Positions 24,990 to 32,831 of a DNA stretch of 64,000 bases are shown here, piece after piece. Positions within the stretch are counted from its first letter, which is position 1. Each line of letters begins with the position of its first letter. Source of the stretch: Lachnospira sp. UBA3790 (GTDB lineage Bacteria; Bacillota; Clostridia; Lachnospirales; Lachnospiraceae); the NCBI GenBank assembly GCA_002369135.1, contig DFEY01000003.1, positions 211,268-275,267 on the forward strand, written 5' to 3'. The position numbers were made by a program, and so were the translations under genes. The notes beneath the pieces are model-generated. The model made no database searches, was not told the origin of the DNA, and worked only from the letters and a program-made list of their open reading frames with translations.

Positions 24990-25107
24990 TTGACATACAG
25001 ATTTTAATAATATAGAATCATAGTACAAGGAGAGAAGTTAGATGTTGCGAATACGTGGCAGGGTGTAAAGAAATCACCTGGGAGGAAAGGTTTAACTTCT
25101 TTTTTTG
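24990..25107 (+). ncRNA. Candidate small RNA convergent with the DUF3800 gene
   Basis: A near-consensus promoter TTGACA (24990-24995), 17 bp, TAGAAT (25013-25018) would give a transcript from about 25025. It ends at a terminator-like structure: AGAAGTTA (25033-25040) pairs with TAACTTCT (25093-25100), followed by a run of T. The enclosed region has a CAGGGTG/CACCTG hairpin and a possible 8-codon ORF (ATG 25042, with AAGGAG upstream). Its last about 16 nt are antisense to the final codons of the DUF3800 gene. Either a small RNA or a leader-peptide transcript fits. Confidence 0.55.
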
Positions 25108-25991
25108 TTGCTTATACAATGTAAAAAATAGTAATTACTGTATACTTTAGTAGGTACAGTAAACATATGGTTTATACTAAAACGAGAATCTTCGTTAGGA
25201 GAGTGCAAGTTAAGTACAATGGAATGTTTTTGTTCTAATTGTACTTTTTTTAATCTTTTTTTACCCGATGGACTTTTAAAGCATTTTTGCATTCTTAGTT
25301 TGCACATATTACATATTTTGAAAGCTTTTGAAAAAGATTCAGTCTCGAAAAAATCTCTAACAGTACCACAAATTGCATCAGCTATCTGAATCAAAGTAAA
25401 ACGAGGATCTTTAGAGTCCGCAAACACTACATTGTATTCTATTCCAAAGGCATTAAACTCTTCTAATTCTTTCAAAACACTTTTTTCTTCAATAGTTTTC
25501 ATGTTATCAAAAACAATCAAAACTTTATCATTGGGATTTAATAGCTGTAATTTTTGCAAAGCATAAAAAGGGAAAGAGTGAATCAATCCGCTCAATTGTT
25601 TCTTTTCATTTTCAACCAATTCAAAATAACTAGTATCCTTGTAGTTAAGCATTTTTTCTTTAAATGCTATTTCAGAAAAGGCAATGCCGCGTAGTTCTGA
25701 AAAATGGTCATATGCTAGGGATGCAAAGCGATGTCTCTTAAGAGTAGTACTTTTCAATTCTTTTGAGTGATCTAGGTTTAATTCATCTTTGATAGTATCT
25801 AAAACATGATTATTGTGTTCAATGTTATTGGGCGTGGTCATAAAAGCAGATACTAAAAATAACTTGGATGAATTGCGTCCATTTTCATCATCAAAAATAA
25901 AACCATCGTCTCCTGATGCATCTACGAAAACAACTTTATTATAATTAGAATAATCTATATGTTTGGCTTTTATAATACGAGAATCACTCAT
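25092..25991 (-). CDS. DUF3800 family protein 1
   Basis: A 299-residue DUF3800 protein. The N-terminal VVFVDASGDDGFIF and the later IQIADAICGTVRDFF carry the acidic residues conserved in this RNase-H-like fold; catalytic activity is inferred. The start is supported by AAAGGATTTATTAACA before the ATG. DUF3800 genes are mobile-element or defence associated, and several structured RNA motifs have been named after them. The C-terminal about 90 residues (basic, cysteine-containing CNMCKLRMQKC) are an extra segment. It is transcribed opposite to its neighbours. Confidence 0.8.
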   Translation of the reverse strand: MSDSRIIKAKHIDYSNYNKVVFVDASGDDGFIFDDENGRNSSKLFLVSAFMTTPNNIEHNNHVLDTIKDELNLDHSKELKSTTLKRHRFASLAYDHFSELRGIAFSEIAFKEKMLNYKDTSYFELVENEKKQLSGLIHSFPFYALQKLQLLNPNDKVLIVFDNMKTIEEKSVLKELEEFNAFGIEYNVVFADSKDPRFTLIQIADAICGTVRDFFETESFSKAFKICNMCKLRMQKCFKSPSGKKRLKKVQLEQKHSIVLNLHSPNEDSRFSINHMFTVPTKVYSNYYFLHCISNKKRS

Positions 25992-26147
25992 TGTTAATAA
26001 ATCCTTTCTAATTTAAAATTGTCACAAAGTGTATGTAGACATTATAGCACTATAGGGTTGATATGACTAGATTTTTTTAAAAAAGAAAAATAAAAACTAA
26101 TGTGGAAATCCTCTTGATGTCTTTTCCTTCGCTGTGTGTTATGTTTA

Positions 26148-26156
26148 TGATATACT
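26148..26156 (+). promoter_or_regulatory. Extended -10 promoter
   Basis: TGATATACT is followed by TTTATTGAACGGAGAAA, a leader that matches the one before the GIY-YIG helicase gene (TTTGTTGAACGGAGAAA). Confidence 0.5.
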
Positions 26157-26185
26157 ATATTTAGTTTATTGAACGGAGAAATAAA

Positions 26186-27352
26186 ATGGAAAAGAATGAT
26201 GTATTAAATGTAATTGATGTGGACATAGTCCCATTTGAAGAAGAAAAACCGGAGAAAAAAGGTACGAAAATACCTTTTGAGAAGTTTGCAAATTTAGGTA
26301 TAGGTGTAGCTATTGTTGAAACATTATCTGAAACAATTAAACACAATAAGATTATTGAAGGGGGGGTATATAAGGTAGACTTTCCTAAAGGAACACACTT
26401 GGCTTCTTTTAAGGATGGCAGAGGGAATTTAGGAACTTTGTTAGATAATAAAACTAATAAGATTTCTGGACAAGCAGTTATTAATCCTTCAGAAATACAA
26501 AAAGTTCCTATTGATCCAACAGCGATTGCTATGATGGCTATGTTAGCAAATATGGAAAAGAAACTTGCTGATATTCAAGAACTTCAAAAAGAAATGATGC
26601 AGTTCCTTGAGCAGAAAGAAAAGTCTGAACAAAGAGGGAATCTGATCTTTCTCCAAGATATTTATGAGAATTATAAATTTAATACTGATAATGATAAGTA
26701 CAAACAAAATAACCACGTAAAAGTATTAGATATAAAACAAACAGCAGAGCAGAAGATTGATTTTTATAAGACACAGATCAAAACAAAATTAGAGAAGAAT
26801 GAGTTAATACACTGGGATGCGAATGTTGCTAGCCAAGAGAAAAAACTGAAAAATGATTTAGGTGAGTATCAATTGGCTCTATATACATATGCTTTTTCTA
26901 GTTTGATGGATATTGTGTTCTTGGAAAACTTTGATGAAGACTTCTTGAAAAAAATCAAAGAAAAAATAAAGGAGTATAAGTTTGAGTATCAATCTATTTA
27001 TACGGAGATATTTAACTATATTGAGAAAGAATCTGACTCCTCTGTAGAACAATTAGGTTTAGATGTTGCGTCAAAAGCCAGCAAAGGATTAGGTGGTTTG
27101 TTGGAAAACACTTTTATAGGAGATAAAACAGGAATTGATAAAACACTTACTAAGAAAGGAAAAGATATTGATGATTTTAAACACAAGAGAACTGACACAA
27201 AAACTTTTGAGTTAATAGAGAATAAAGAATCAAAGGTTGGACCGTTTATTGAGAATATAGAAAGGATTAATGCTGTATACAATAAACCAGTTGTAATAGC
27301 ATTTGATAAAGATAACGTTTATGTTATTGATGAGGATAAAGATATAGCTTAA
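26186..27352 (+). CDS. Unrecognised 388-residue protein with a coiled coil
   Basis: The N-terminal part is soluble, with a short hydrophobic patch (FEKFANLGIGVAIVETLSETI). MANMEKKLADIQELQKEMMQFLEQ around residues 120-150 is a clear coiled coil. The C-terminal half is charged and helical and ends in a beta-like VVIAFDKDNVYVIDEDKDI. I do not recognise the family. It lies between defence genes and shares promoter and leader sequence with the GIY-YIG helicase gene, so a defence or stress role is a guess from context only. Confidence 0.65.
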   Translation: MEKNDVLNVIDVDIVPFEEEKPEKKGTKIPFEKFANLGIGVAIVETLSETIKHNKIIEGGVYKVDFPKGTHLASFKDGRGNLGTLLDNKTNKISGQAVINPSEIQKVPIDPTAIAMMAMLANMEKKLADIQELQKEMMQFLEQKEKSEQRGNLIFLQDIYENYKFNTDNDKYKQNNHVKVLDIKQTAEQKIDFYKTQIKTKLEKNELIHWDANVASQEKKLKNDLGEYQLALYTYAFSSLMDIVFLENFDEDFLKKIKEKIKEYKFEYQSIYTEIFNYIEKESDSSVEQLGLDVASKASKGLGGLLENTFIGDKTGIDKTLTKKGKDIDDFKHKRTDTKTFELIENKESKVGPFIENIERINAVYNKPVVIAFDKDNVYVIDEDKDIA

Positions 27353-27364
27353 TAAAATAATAAA

Positions 27365-27386
27365 ACCCGACATAGTAATGTCGGGT
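27365..27386 (-). terminator. Hairpin oriented as a minus-strand terminator
   Basis: ACCCGACAT (27365-27373) and ATGTCGGGT (27378-27386) form a perfect 9-bp stem. No T tract follows on the plus strand, but A-rich sequence precedes it, so the T tract is on the minus strand. In plus-strand transcripts it may instead be an RNA processing or stabilising hairpin between two genes. Confidence 0.55.
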
Positions 27387-27410
27387 CTAAACTATTAACA
27401 GGAGAGTATT

Positions 27411-28328
27411 ATGTATAGATTGGAATTTTGTGATGATCCAAACAATCCAAAGTTATTTGATGGGGAAATAGAATACGAAGATAGTTTTGAACAAGAATTT
27501 ATGAAACATATGGGTGTTCTTGATAAGTATGAAGGACTAACGATTATGTATAGAATAGTTGAATCATGTAGACAAGACTTATACTATGCGTTCGATAATG
27601 AAGAGCGTGATTGGTGGGAAGTTAATAAAGCATGGCTCAATTACTTGAATGCTATTTACAGTTGTAAAGAATTCATTGGTAATTATGAACCTTCAATAAT
27701 GGAAGTACATGACAAATACTATAAAAAAATGGGTTGGTATAGATTTATTTGTGACTATCGAAATATTGTAATCCATTCTTCAGAATTGATAGTGGTTTGT
27801 AGTGATGAATCAAAAGAATTCTTGGTTGGTTATGACAAAGTTCAGGAGGTGTTTCGAAGAATCAAAAGTGCAAAAAACACCAAGGAAGAGTTAAAAGAAA
27901 TAAAGAGATTTATTATTGAAGAGTTAAATACGGAAATATATACATATAATCTAAAGGGAGCTATAAAAGAGGAGAAATATATTAGTGTTAGAAAACTTGC
28001 TGATAAAGTCAGCAAGGAAATAAATGAAATGAAAGAAGAAATAGCATTAGAAGCCTATAAGCTAGATGTTCCTAATTCGTTGCAATGGTTTATTGATAAA
28101 ATACCATATATAGATGATATGTATTGGTATCCGTTCATAGTTAACTATGAAAAATATGACAATAATGAAAATGAAGGTGTTCTTGAACCAAGTTTTACAA
28201 TGGAACAATTTGTTCATAGGGTACATGCTGGCATAGGTGAAAAGTCAAAAGTTTCAAAGGAGATAGGACTTTTTTTGAAACAACATAAATATAATAAGTT
28301 TTTTGATGGATATATCATTAATATTTAA
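27411..28328 (+). CDS. HEPN-like protein of unknown function
   Basis: A 305-residue protein, all helical. The segment RFICDYRNIVIHSSE near residue 112 contains R-N-x3-H (R-x4-H), the HEPN RNase signature. The preceding helices (GLTIMYRIVESCRQDLYYAFD) would form the bundle. CAGGAG precedes the ATG at a good distance. It follows the 388-residue gene after a hairpin and could be its partner. The catalytic reading is moderately supported; the family is not identified. Confidence 0.6.
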   Translation: MYRLEFCDDPNNPKLFDGEIEYEDSFEQEFMKHMGVLDKYEGLTIMYRIVESCRQDLYYAFDNEERDWWEVNKAWLNYLNAIYSCKEFIGNYEPSIMEVHDKYYKKMGWYRFICDYRNIVIHSSELIVVCSDESKEFLVGYDKVQEVFRRIKSAKNTKEELKEIKRFIIEELNTEIYTYNLKGAIKEEKYISVRKLADKVSKEINEMKEEIALEAYKLDVPNSLQWFIDKIPYIDDMYWYPFIVNYEKYDNNENEGVLEPSFTMEQFVHRVHAGIGEKSKVSKEIGLFLKQHKYNKFFDGYIINI

Positions 28329-28332
28329 TATA

Positions 28333-28421
28333 TGATATATTTTAATTAGAGGTTTTCTCAGAATCCTTTTCGGTTATTTATTGAGGCTAGCTTTTTGCTA
28401 GCAAATAATCTGAAAAGGAGG
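28333..28421 (+). promoter_or_regulatory. Promoter and Shine-Dalgarno-masking hairpin leader
   Basis: The extended -10 TGATATATT (28333-28341) starts a short leader. TCCTTTTC (28364-28371) pairs with GAAAAGGA (28412-28419), TTATTT with AAATAA (28403-28408), and GCTAGC (28386-28391) with GCTAGC (28397-28402). This is a stem of about 20 bp with two small internal interruptions. Most of the AAGGAGG ribosome site of the next gene is inside the stem. Confidence 0.7.
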
Positions 28422-28429
28422 TGAGTATC

Positions 28430-28627
28430 ATGAAAGAACTCACACGTAAGAATACTTCAATTGACATCAAAGCGGATACAAAAACTCTTGCAGTAGAGTT
28501 TGGCAAGGCAGTTATTGACGCAGCTAAAGATCCTTTAAAGGATTTCTTTGGCGGACTAATTGATACTGGCTTGGACCGTGCGAAAGAAATTGTAGTAGAG
28601 AGAATTTCAAATTTTTTCGGTCGATAG
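28430..28627 (+). CDS. 65-residue amphipathic protein under hairpin control
   Basis: Starts at the ATG 28430, 8 bases after AAAAGGAGG. The sequence (KELTRKNTSIDIKADTKTLA...) has an amphipathic C-terminal half, DFFGGLIDTGLDRAKEIVVE, with no full membrane helix. It has its own promoter and terminator in a unit of about 340 bp. The buried ribosome site suggests that its translation must be kept low, as with small toxins. No family recognised; this is a hypothesis. Confidence 0.6.
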   Translation: MKELTRKNTSIDIKADTKTLAVEFGKAVIDAAKDPLKDFFGGLIDTGLDRAKEIVVERISNFFGR

Positions 28628-28640
28628 ATCGGAAAGACAA

Positions 28641-28672
28641 CGCCCCGAGTAACATCGGGGCGTTTGTTTTTT
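28641..28672 (+). terminator. Terminator
   Basis: CGCCCCGA (28641-28648) and TCGGGGCG (28655-28662) form a strong stem, followed by TTTGTTTTTT. Confidence 0.95.
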
Positions 28673-28772
28673 GCCCATTCCCACACACATTTTGCCGCAG
28701 GCACATCACATACAATACGATACTCCCTCCAATATGGTATTTTCAAAGTCCCATTTTAATCCCAGTGCAATA

Positions 28773-28781
28773 TGCTATAAT
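28773..28781 (+). promoter_or_regulatory. Extended -10 promoter of MazG-like copy 2
   Basis: TGCTATAAT followed by ATAC. The upstream AAGTCCCATTTTAAT matches AAGTCCCATTTAAT before the antiporter promoter at 3501, indicating a shared promoter module. Confidence 0.55.
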
Positions 28782-28826
28782 ATACTCAGCAAATAGAACG
28801 GATAAAAACACCAAAAAGGAGGAAGA

Positions 28827-29150
28827 ATGAAACAAGAAACAAAAGATAGAATAAGAAAAATCAAAACTGATCGCAACTGGTCCGAGTCTCATTCGCCAGC
28901 TAATTTGGCGAAGTCGATTTCGATTGAGGCTAATGAGTTGTTGGAGTGCTTCCAATGGGATGAAGAAAACTATGACAGAGAGCATGTGATAGAAGAACTT
29001 GCTGATGTGATAGTTTACTGCCAGGATATGTTGGATGTTCTTGGATTGGATGTGGATCAGATAGTGAATGACAAGATGGAGATGAATGAGAAGAAATACC
29101 CGGTGGAGAAGGCGAAGGGGAATGCAACGAAGTATAATATATTAAAATAG
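28827..29150 (+). CDS. MazG-like nucleotide pyrophosphohydrolase, copy 2
   Basis: A 107-residue paralogue of the protein at 21460. From residue 24 to about 98 the two differ at only a few positions, and the DNA is also nearly identical there. The N-terminal 23 residues and the last few differ more. The metal-binding motifs (EANELLE, EELADVIVYCQDML) are intact. Unlike copy 1 it has its own promoter and AAGGAGG site and no helicase partner. A remnant of another gene follows it. Confidence 0.9.
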   Translation: MKQETKDRIRKIKTDRNWSESHSPANLAKSISIEANELLECFQWDEENYDREHVIEELADVIVYCQDMLDVLGLDVDQIVNDKMEMNEKKYPVEKAKGNATKYNILK

Positions 29151-29171
29151 CACATCATAAAATCACATACA

Positions 29172-29348
29172 GTTTATGTTGAAAAAATCAGGAGAGGGAG
29201 TAGACAAGGACCGTTAGAGTTTAGTGAATGTGATATACCACTTGGATCCAAACTACAATTCCCCAGAGATAAAACTGTTTAAGTGGAAGTGGTAGATGAT
29301 AGGCGTGTTGAGTATAAAGGAAAGATATTGGTGGATTTGAGGAAATAA
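29172..29348 (+). pseudogene. Decayed gene fragment after MazG-like copy 2
   Basis: One frame reads VYVEKIRRGSRQGPLEFSE, then CDIPLGSKLQFPRDKTV, a TAA stop (29280-29282), and VEVVDDRRVEYKGKILVDLRK to a second stop at 29346-29348. The pattern 'PLGSKLxFxRD...V.VVDDR.VEYKG' resembles the C-terminal module attached to some restriction or DUF4357-type proteins. There is no start codon or ribosome site. It suggests that a larger gene once stood here. Confidence 0.45.
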
Positions 29349-29367
29349 GTATAAGCCCGAATTTAAG

Positions 29368-29401
29368 AACAAAAGCAAGTCTAAGGACTTGCTTTTGTTG
29401 T
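29368..29401. terminator. Bidirectional terminator
   Basis: AACAAAAGCAAGTC (29368-29381) is perfectly complementary to GACTTGCTTTTGTT (29386-29399) with loop TAAG. It separates the plus-strand genes from the convergent ATPase gene. Confidence 0.9.
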
Positions 29402-29411
29402 GAAATACTAT

Positions 29412-30746
29412 TTATTCTTCTTTCAAAATGGAATATAATTGCTGGAAGTCAATGCTAGTTTTTTCGGGAACTCCTGAATAGTTTCCTTCTAAGTATTGAT
29501 TTCTCACATTGGCGTTCTTATGAATCTTATTATTATAAGTTATTGGTTTTATATTCTTTTTACCGTTTTCAAACTCATGTATCAAGTATATATTTTCGTT
29601 AGGGATTTTTGAATCCATAAGAAGCGTTGTGTGAGTTATCAAAATGAGTTGACCTTTTATTTTTTCAAAGAGCGACGATATTGTGTTTTTTACTAATAGG
29701 TCATGTATTCCCATATCATATTCATCTATAATTGCTACTGATCCGTTTACAGCAACAAGCATAAATGGAAGTATATCGAGAAGAGTTTGTGTACCGGTAG
29801 ATTCCAATGAAAAATCGATTATACGCACCTTGCCTGCAATATTTTTTTTGAACATCAATTGGTAATGAATTATATCATCTTCCAGCTTCCTATCATAGAA
29901 CGCTTCTTTAACATCAGGATAAACTGACTTGAAAAAAGTGTTTAACAATTTTTCCACCTTGTTTAATTGTTCTTCTTTAGAAGAGGATATTTCGCCTTGA
30001 TCAAATGGACCAATCATTTCTGGAGGAAGACCGATGAAACCGCGCTCTCCCTTATTACCTAGTTTAAGCTTACATGATATTTTAGAAAAGAAATGCATTA
30101 CTTCTTTAAAATTGACACTAAGGTTTTCTTTTATATATTCTTCCGTTTTATCATCAGTTTCATGAAATAAAATCGAGATGAGTGAATGTTTACCCCAGAA
30201 CTTTTCGCATGCTTCAAGTATAGAGTCATATGCTTTTTTATTTTTTGATATTCTTCTGTTAATGTTAATAGTGGTTGAGCCGTTATTTCGAACAATATCA
30301 AAATACTGGCCCTTATTCTTGGTCAAAACATATTCTAGACGTTCATGGATAATTTGATTATTATCCATTTCCAAAAGATACTTACCCCTTTTATTACCAT
30401 TAAGAATAAAACCAAACTCTAAGTACATTGGCTCGCTAGATGAAACAGTTTTATTATCATTGATAATTGTTTCAATATCTTTGTATCTTTCCTTGAATAA
30501 CTTTTGGAAGGTTTCATTATCTAATGATTCGGGTTTATCAGTTAGAATGGTTTGCATAAGATCGCGCACATCCATTGTTCTAAACGTTTCAGACAGCATA
30601 AAGAAAGCAGAAGCTAGATTGGATTTACCAATTCCATTTCTTCCATAGATTAACACGGTTTTTTTTGGAGCCCCGTCTTTGTTTAGCAAATTAATTTCAG
30701 AATTCACAAGTGACTTGAAATTTTTCAATTTTACGTATTCAAACAT
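29412..30746 (-). CDS. AAA ATPase of the OLD/RloA type
   Basis: A 444-residue ABC-type ATPase. Walker A is YGRNGIGKSNLASAFF near residue 35, the signature region is FSLESTGTQTLLDILP and Walker B is GSVAIIDEYDMGIHDLL. A C-terminal LILITHTTLLMDS is the H-loop. This is the AAA_15/AAA_21 plan of RloA, AbiLi and OLD-family ATPases; the Toprim nuclease domain of OLD proteins is absent. No RloB-like partner is adjacent. The start is set by GAAGAGG ahead of the ATG. The gene is alone on the minus strand within the defence island; an abortive-infection role is inferred. Confidence 0.8.
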   Translation of the reverse strand: MFEYVKLKNFKSLVNSEINLLNKDGAPKKTVLIYGRNGIGKSNLASAFFMLSETFRTMDVRDLMQTILTDKPESLDNETFQKLFKERYKDIETIINDNKTVSSSEPMYLEFGFILNGNKRGKYLLEMDNNQIIHERLEYVLTKNKGQYFDIVRNNGSTTININRRISKNKKAYDSILEACEKFWGKHSLISILFHETDDKTEEYIKENLSVNFKEVMHFFSKISCKLKLGNKGERGFIGLPPEMIGPFDQGEISSSKEEQLNKVEKLLNTFFKSVYPDVKEAFYDRKLEDDIIHYQLMFKKNIAGKVRIIDFSLESTGTQTLLDILPFMLVAVNGSVAIIDEYDMGIHDLLVKNTISSLFEKIKGQLILITHTTLLMDSKIPNENIYLIHEFENGKKNIKPITYNNKIHKNANVRNQYLEGNYSGVPEKTSIDFQQLYSILKEE

Positions 30747-30847
30747 AATATTTACCTCTTCAGGAAGTATTTTATCACAAAATCAACAAAAGTAAAGCAA
30801 CTTTTTTTAAAAATATGACCTAAATTACGAAAAATAGATAAAAAATC

Positions 30848-30876
30848 TTGCAAATATAGGATGTTTATGATATAGT
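30848..30876 (+). promoter_or_regulatory. Promoter of the small basic protein unit
   Basis: TTGCAA (30848-30853) and TGA-TATAGT (30868-30876) with a 17-bp spacer. Transcription would start near 30883, leaving an untranslated leader of nearly 240 nt. Confidence 0.65.
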
Positions 30877-30884
30877 TTCTATTG

Positions 30885-31120
30885 TTGGAGATACTAGAAG
30901 AGAATCACATATTAATGATTTGATAGCTGCTCCAATCTTTAAAAACAGAATAGATGAATTCTATTGTACATTTAACTGATAAAGTGCATAGAAAAAGCCA
31001 GAGAGTGACTCTGACTAATTCCTTGCCAAAGAAGATTTCCTTGGGCATAATAAATGCAAACTTATGATACCAAAGAAATCCTCTTTGTGCAAGAGATAAT
31101 TGTGAGGGAGGTGAAGTATT
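30885..31120 (+). promoter_or_regulatory. Long structured leader before the small basic protein
   Basis: Several hairpins can be read: TTGGAG/CTCCAA enclosing AATCA/TGATT (30887-30936), AATAG/CTATT near 30949, CAGAG-agtga-CTCTG (31000-31014), and AAAGAAGATTTC paired with GAAATCCTCTTT around an inner GCAT/ATGC hairpin (31027-31088). No open frame explains it. A similar arrangement precedes the frameshifted relative at 32623. Confidence 0.5.
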
Positions 31121-31249
31121 ATGGCGGTCCATCACGGTGGCAAAGTTGGTAGTGCTGCTAGAAAACTTGCAAGTAAAAGAACTAATAAGTCAACTAAGAG
31201 CAAGGCAGGCAAAACGCTATCAAACCATAAGGCTAGGTATCATAAGTAA
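31121..31249 (+). CDS. Small basic protein (42 aa)
   Basis: The ATG follows GGGAGGTGAAG. The protein MAVHHGGKVGSAARKLASKR... ends TLSNHKARYHK and is rich in K, S, A and R, with no hydrophobic core. It looks nucleic-acid-binding and histone-tail-like. A related but frameshifted gene lies at 32623 with the same ribosome site and a similar ending (VLVNHKNKMK). The terminator at 31264 closes the unit. Function unknown. Confidence 0.65.
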   Translation: MAVHHGGKVGSAARKLASKRTNKSTKSKAGKTLSNHKARYHK

Positions 31250-31263
31250 GATGATATTAACAC

Positions 31264-31299
31264 AGACCTGGACATGTCTTTAAAAGGTCTTTTTATTTT
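31264..31299 (+). terminator. Terminator after the small basic protein
   Basis: AGACCT (31264-31269) pairs with AGGTCT (31285-31290), followed by a run of T. The loop is about 15 nt. Confidence 0.7.
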
Positions 31300-31325
31300 T
31301 AGAAACTATTATAGGAGGTGTGATT

Positions 31326-32225
31326 ATGTCACAGATATATTTTAATAAAAGAAGAATTCGTAAACTAAATCTACCAGAGAGTTATTCTCTTGAAAGCATT
31401 CAAATAGGTGTACCAGTAAAGAAAGATGAGGATAAAAAGGTAGGTCTAAACAGTATAGGAGATGTAGTATTGCCATCAGAAGATTACGGTGTTCAAAGTA
31501 GAAGGAATGCGTATGGTTATTCTTATCCAGACAAAACGAAACCCAAAGAAAGAAGATATGTTTCAACAAACTGGATATATCCATTTGGAAATACTAATGC
31601 ATCTGAGATTCCAGTGGATATCTACAGGGAATGTTTTCCTAAAGTAGAAGTACCACCATATGAAATTCATTTAATGCTAACCGAAAATGACGATAACGAG
31701 CGATTTGTAATTGTTGATTTAGATGCCAGAGTTAGAAATGAACATTTGAAAGATGCAGTTAATCTTATGCTTGAGATATACGGCGAGTGTTATATTTTTG
31801 ATGGGGAAATCAAAATAAAGAGAAACATAAAAAAGAGAAAGATTGGCTGGGAAATACTTCCGCAGGGAGAAATGCCTAGTAGACATTGTGAAAGACAATT
31901 TACGAAGTATCGTAAGAAACCAAATGGATTTCTTTTCTATAGGTTGGAGTATATTGAAAAATATGATGTTATAGATGCTGCAGAAGGTTTGAATGGCTTT
32001 AGGGGATATTTTGCATATGTCTTCAATAATTGTTGTGTGTTAGAGTCAGCTGTGTATGGCAATGCAACATATATTATACATAGGGAAAACTGGGAGGAAC
32101 TAAGCCAGCAGACAAAGAAGAAATTATTTGATGAAAACATGATTATTGATAAAGTTGTTCACGATAAAAGTTGGAAGCGAAATATAGCTCGAGCATTTGT
32201 TAAACTGGGTGTTTTAAGAAAATAA
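31326..32225 (+). CDS. Unrecognised 299-residue protein
   Basis: The ATG at 31326 is preferred over the GTG at 31320 because it is 6 bases after AGGAGG. The N-terminal region is basic; the middle has FVIVDLDARVRNEHLKDAV. The C-terminal region (FAYVFNNCCVLESAVYGNAT... NWEELSQQTKKKL ... HDKSWKRNIARAF) matches a C-terminal pattern I have seen in uncharacterised proteins of defence islands. I cannot assign an activity. Confidence 0.65.
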   Translation: MSQIYFNKRRIRKLNLPESYSLESIQIGVPVKKDEDKKVGLNSIGDVVLPSEDYGVQSRRNAYGYSYPDKTKPKERRYVSTNWIYPFGNTNASEIPVDIYRECFPKVEVPPYEIHLMLTENDDNERFVIVDLDARVRNEHLKDAVNLMLEIYGECYIFDGEIKIKRNIKKRKIGWEILPQGEMPSRHCERQFTKYRKKPNGFLFYRLEYIEKYDVIDAAEGLNGFRGYFAYVFNNCCVLESAVYGNATYIIHRENWEELSQQTKKKLFDENMIIDKVVHDKSWKRNIARAFVKLGVLRK

Positions 32226-32472
32226 AAAATATCATTATAGAATTCTATTGGTATTACTAATAAGTAACTGAGAGGGTTTTAAAATCATATCAGTGAAATA
32301 GGTTGGTGATAATCTCAGAAAGTATGGTTTAAGGATTCCATAATTATTTTGGAGGCAAAAAGTAATTGAAAGGGTTAAAAGAAATGGTAAAAGTATTCAA
32401 GCAAAGAAATTACTAAGAAAGAGTTAATAAAATATATTAAAGAATTCAAATAACTATTTCTAGAAAAATAAA
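32226..32472 (+). other. Gene-free, probably decayed region
   Basis: No frame longer than about 25 codons with a ribosome site. The sequence is A/T-rich and interrupted in all frames. It may be remnant coding DNA, but nothing is identifiable. Confidence 0.5.
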
Positions 32473-32620
32473 AAACAGCCAAGAGACCTTGGCTGTTCAT
32501 ATAGATAGCAAATGCATAGCACTAGACTACCCTTGCAAGATAAGTCTAACTTAAACTGTTACATTTTGCAAACAGTTTTGCTATGTGTTTGCCTCTAAAT
32601 ACTCAACAGGGAGGTGAAGC
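32473..32620 (+). promoter_or_regulatory. Structured leader before the frameshifted small basic gene
   Basis: It begins with a perfect hairpin AACAGCCAAG/CTTGGCTGTT (32473-32496). Then ATAGCAAA (near 32505) pairs with TTTGCTAT (near 32578). That stem encloses AGACT/AGTCT (32524-32545) and AACTGTT/AACAGTT (32554-32578). This gives a three-way-like fold ending about 30 nt before the ribosome site. Confidence 0.5.
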
Positions 32621-32622
32621 AA

Positions 32623-32744
32623 ATGCGACATACAAGTAGTAGGCTAAAAAAGCAGGTCAGACTTTAAGAAAAAAGAGTGCTTCTAAGAAAGCAAAGTCTG
32701 AAGCTGCAAAAGTATTAGTGAATCATAAGAATAAGATGAAATAA
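32623..32744 (+). pseudogene. Frameshifted small basic protein gene
   Basis: GGGAGGTGAAGC precedes ATG CGA CAT ACA AGT AGT, which stops early at 32665-32667. A neighbouring frame continues AKKAGQTLRKKSASKKAKSE... to a stop at 32742-32744. Adding one base near 32641 would join them into a protein of about 40 residues closely like the one at 31121 in composition and ending. A 1-bp deletion is the simplest reading. Confidence 0.6.
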
Positions 32745-32831
32745 TATACATTTTTTAGAGCTTATTAAATAAACCTATACGAATAGTTATCAAACATAGT
32801 TTATGCAAATAATTATTAAGGAGGTAATGAA

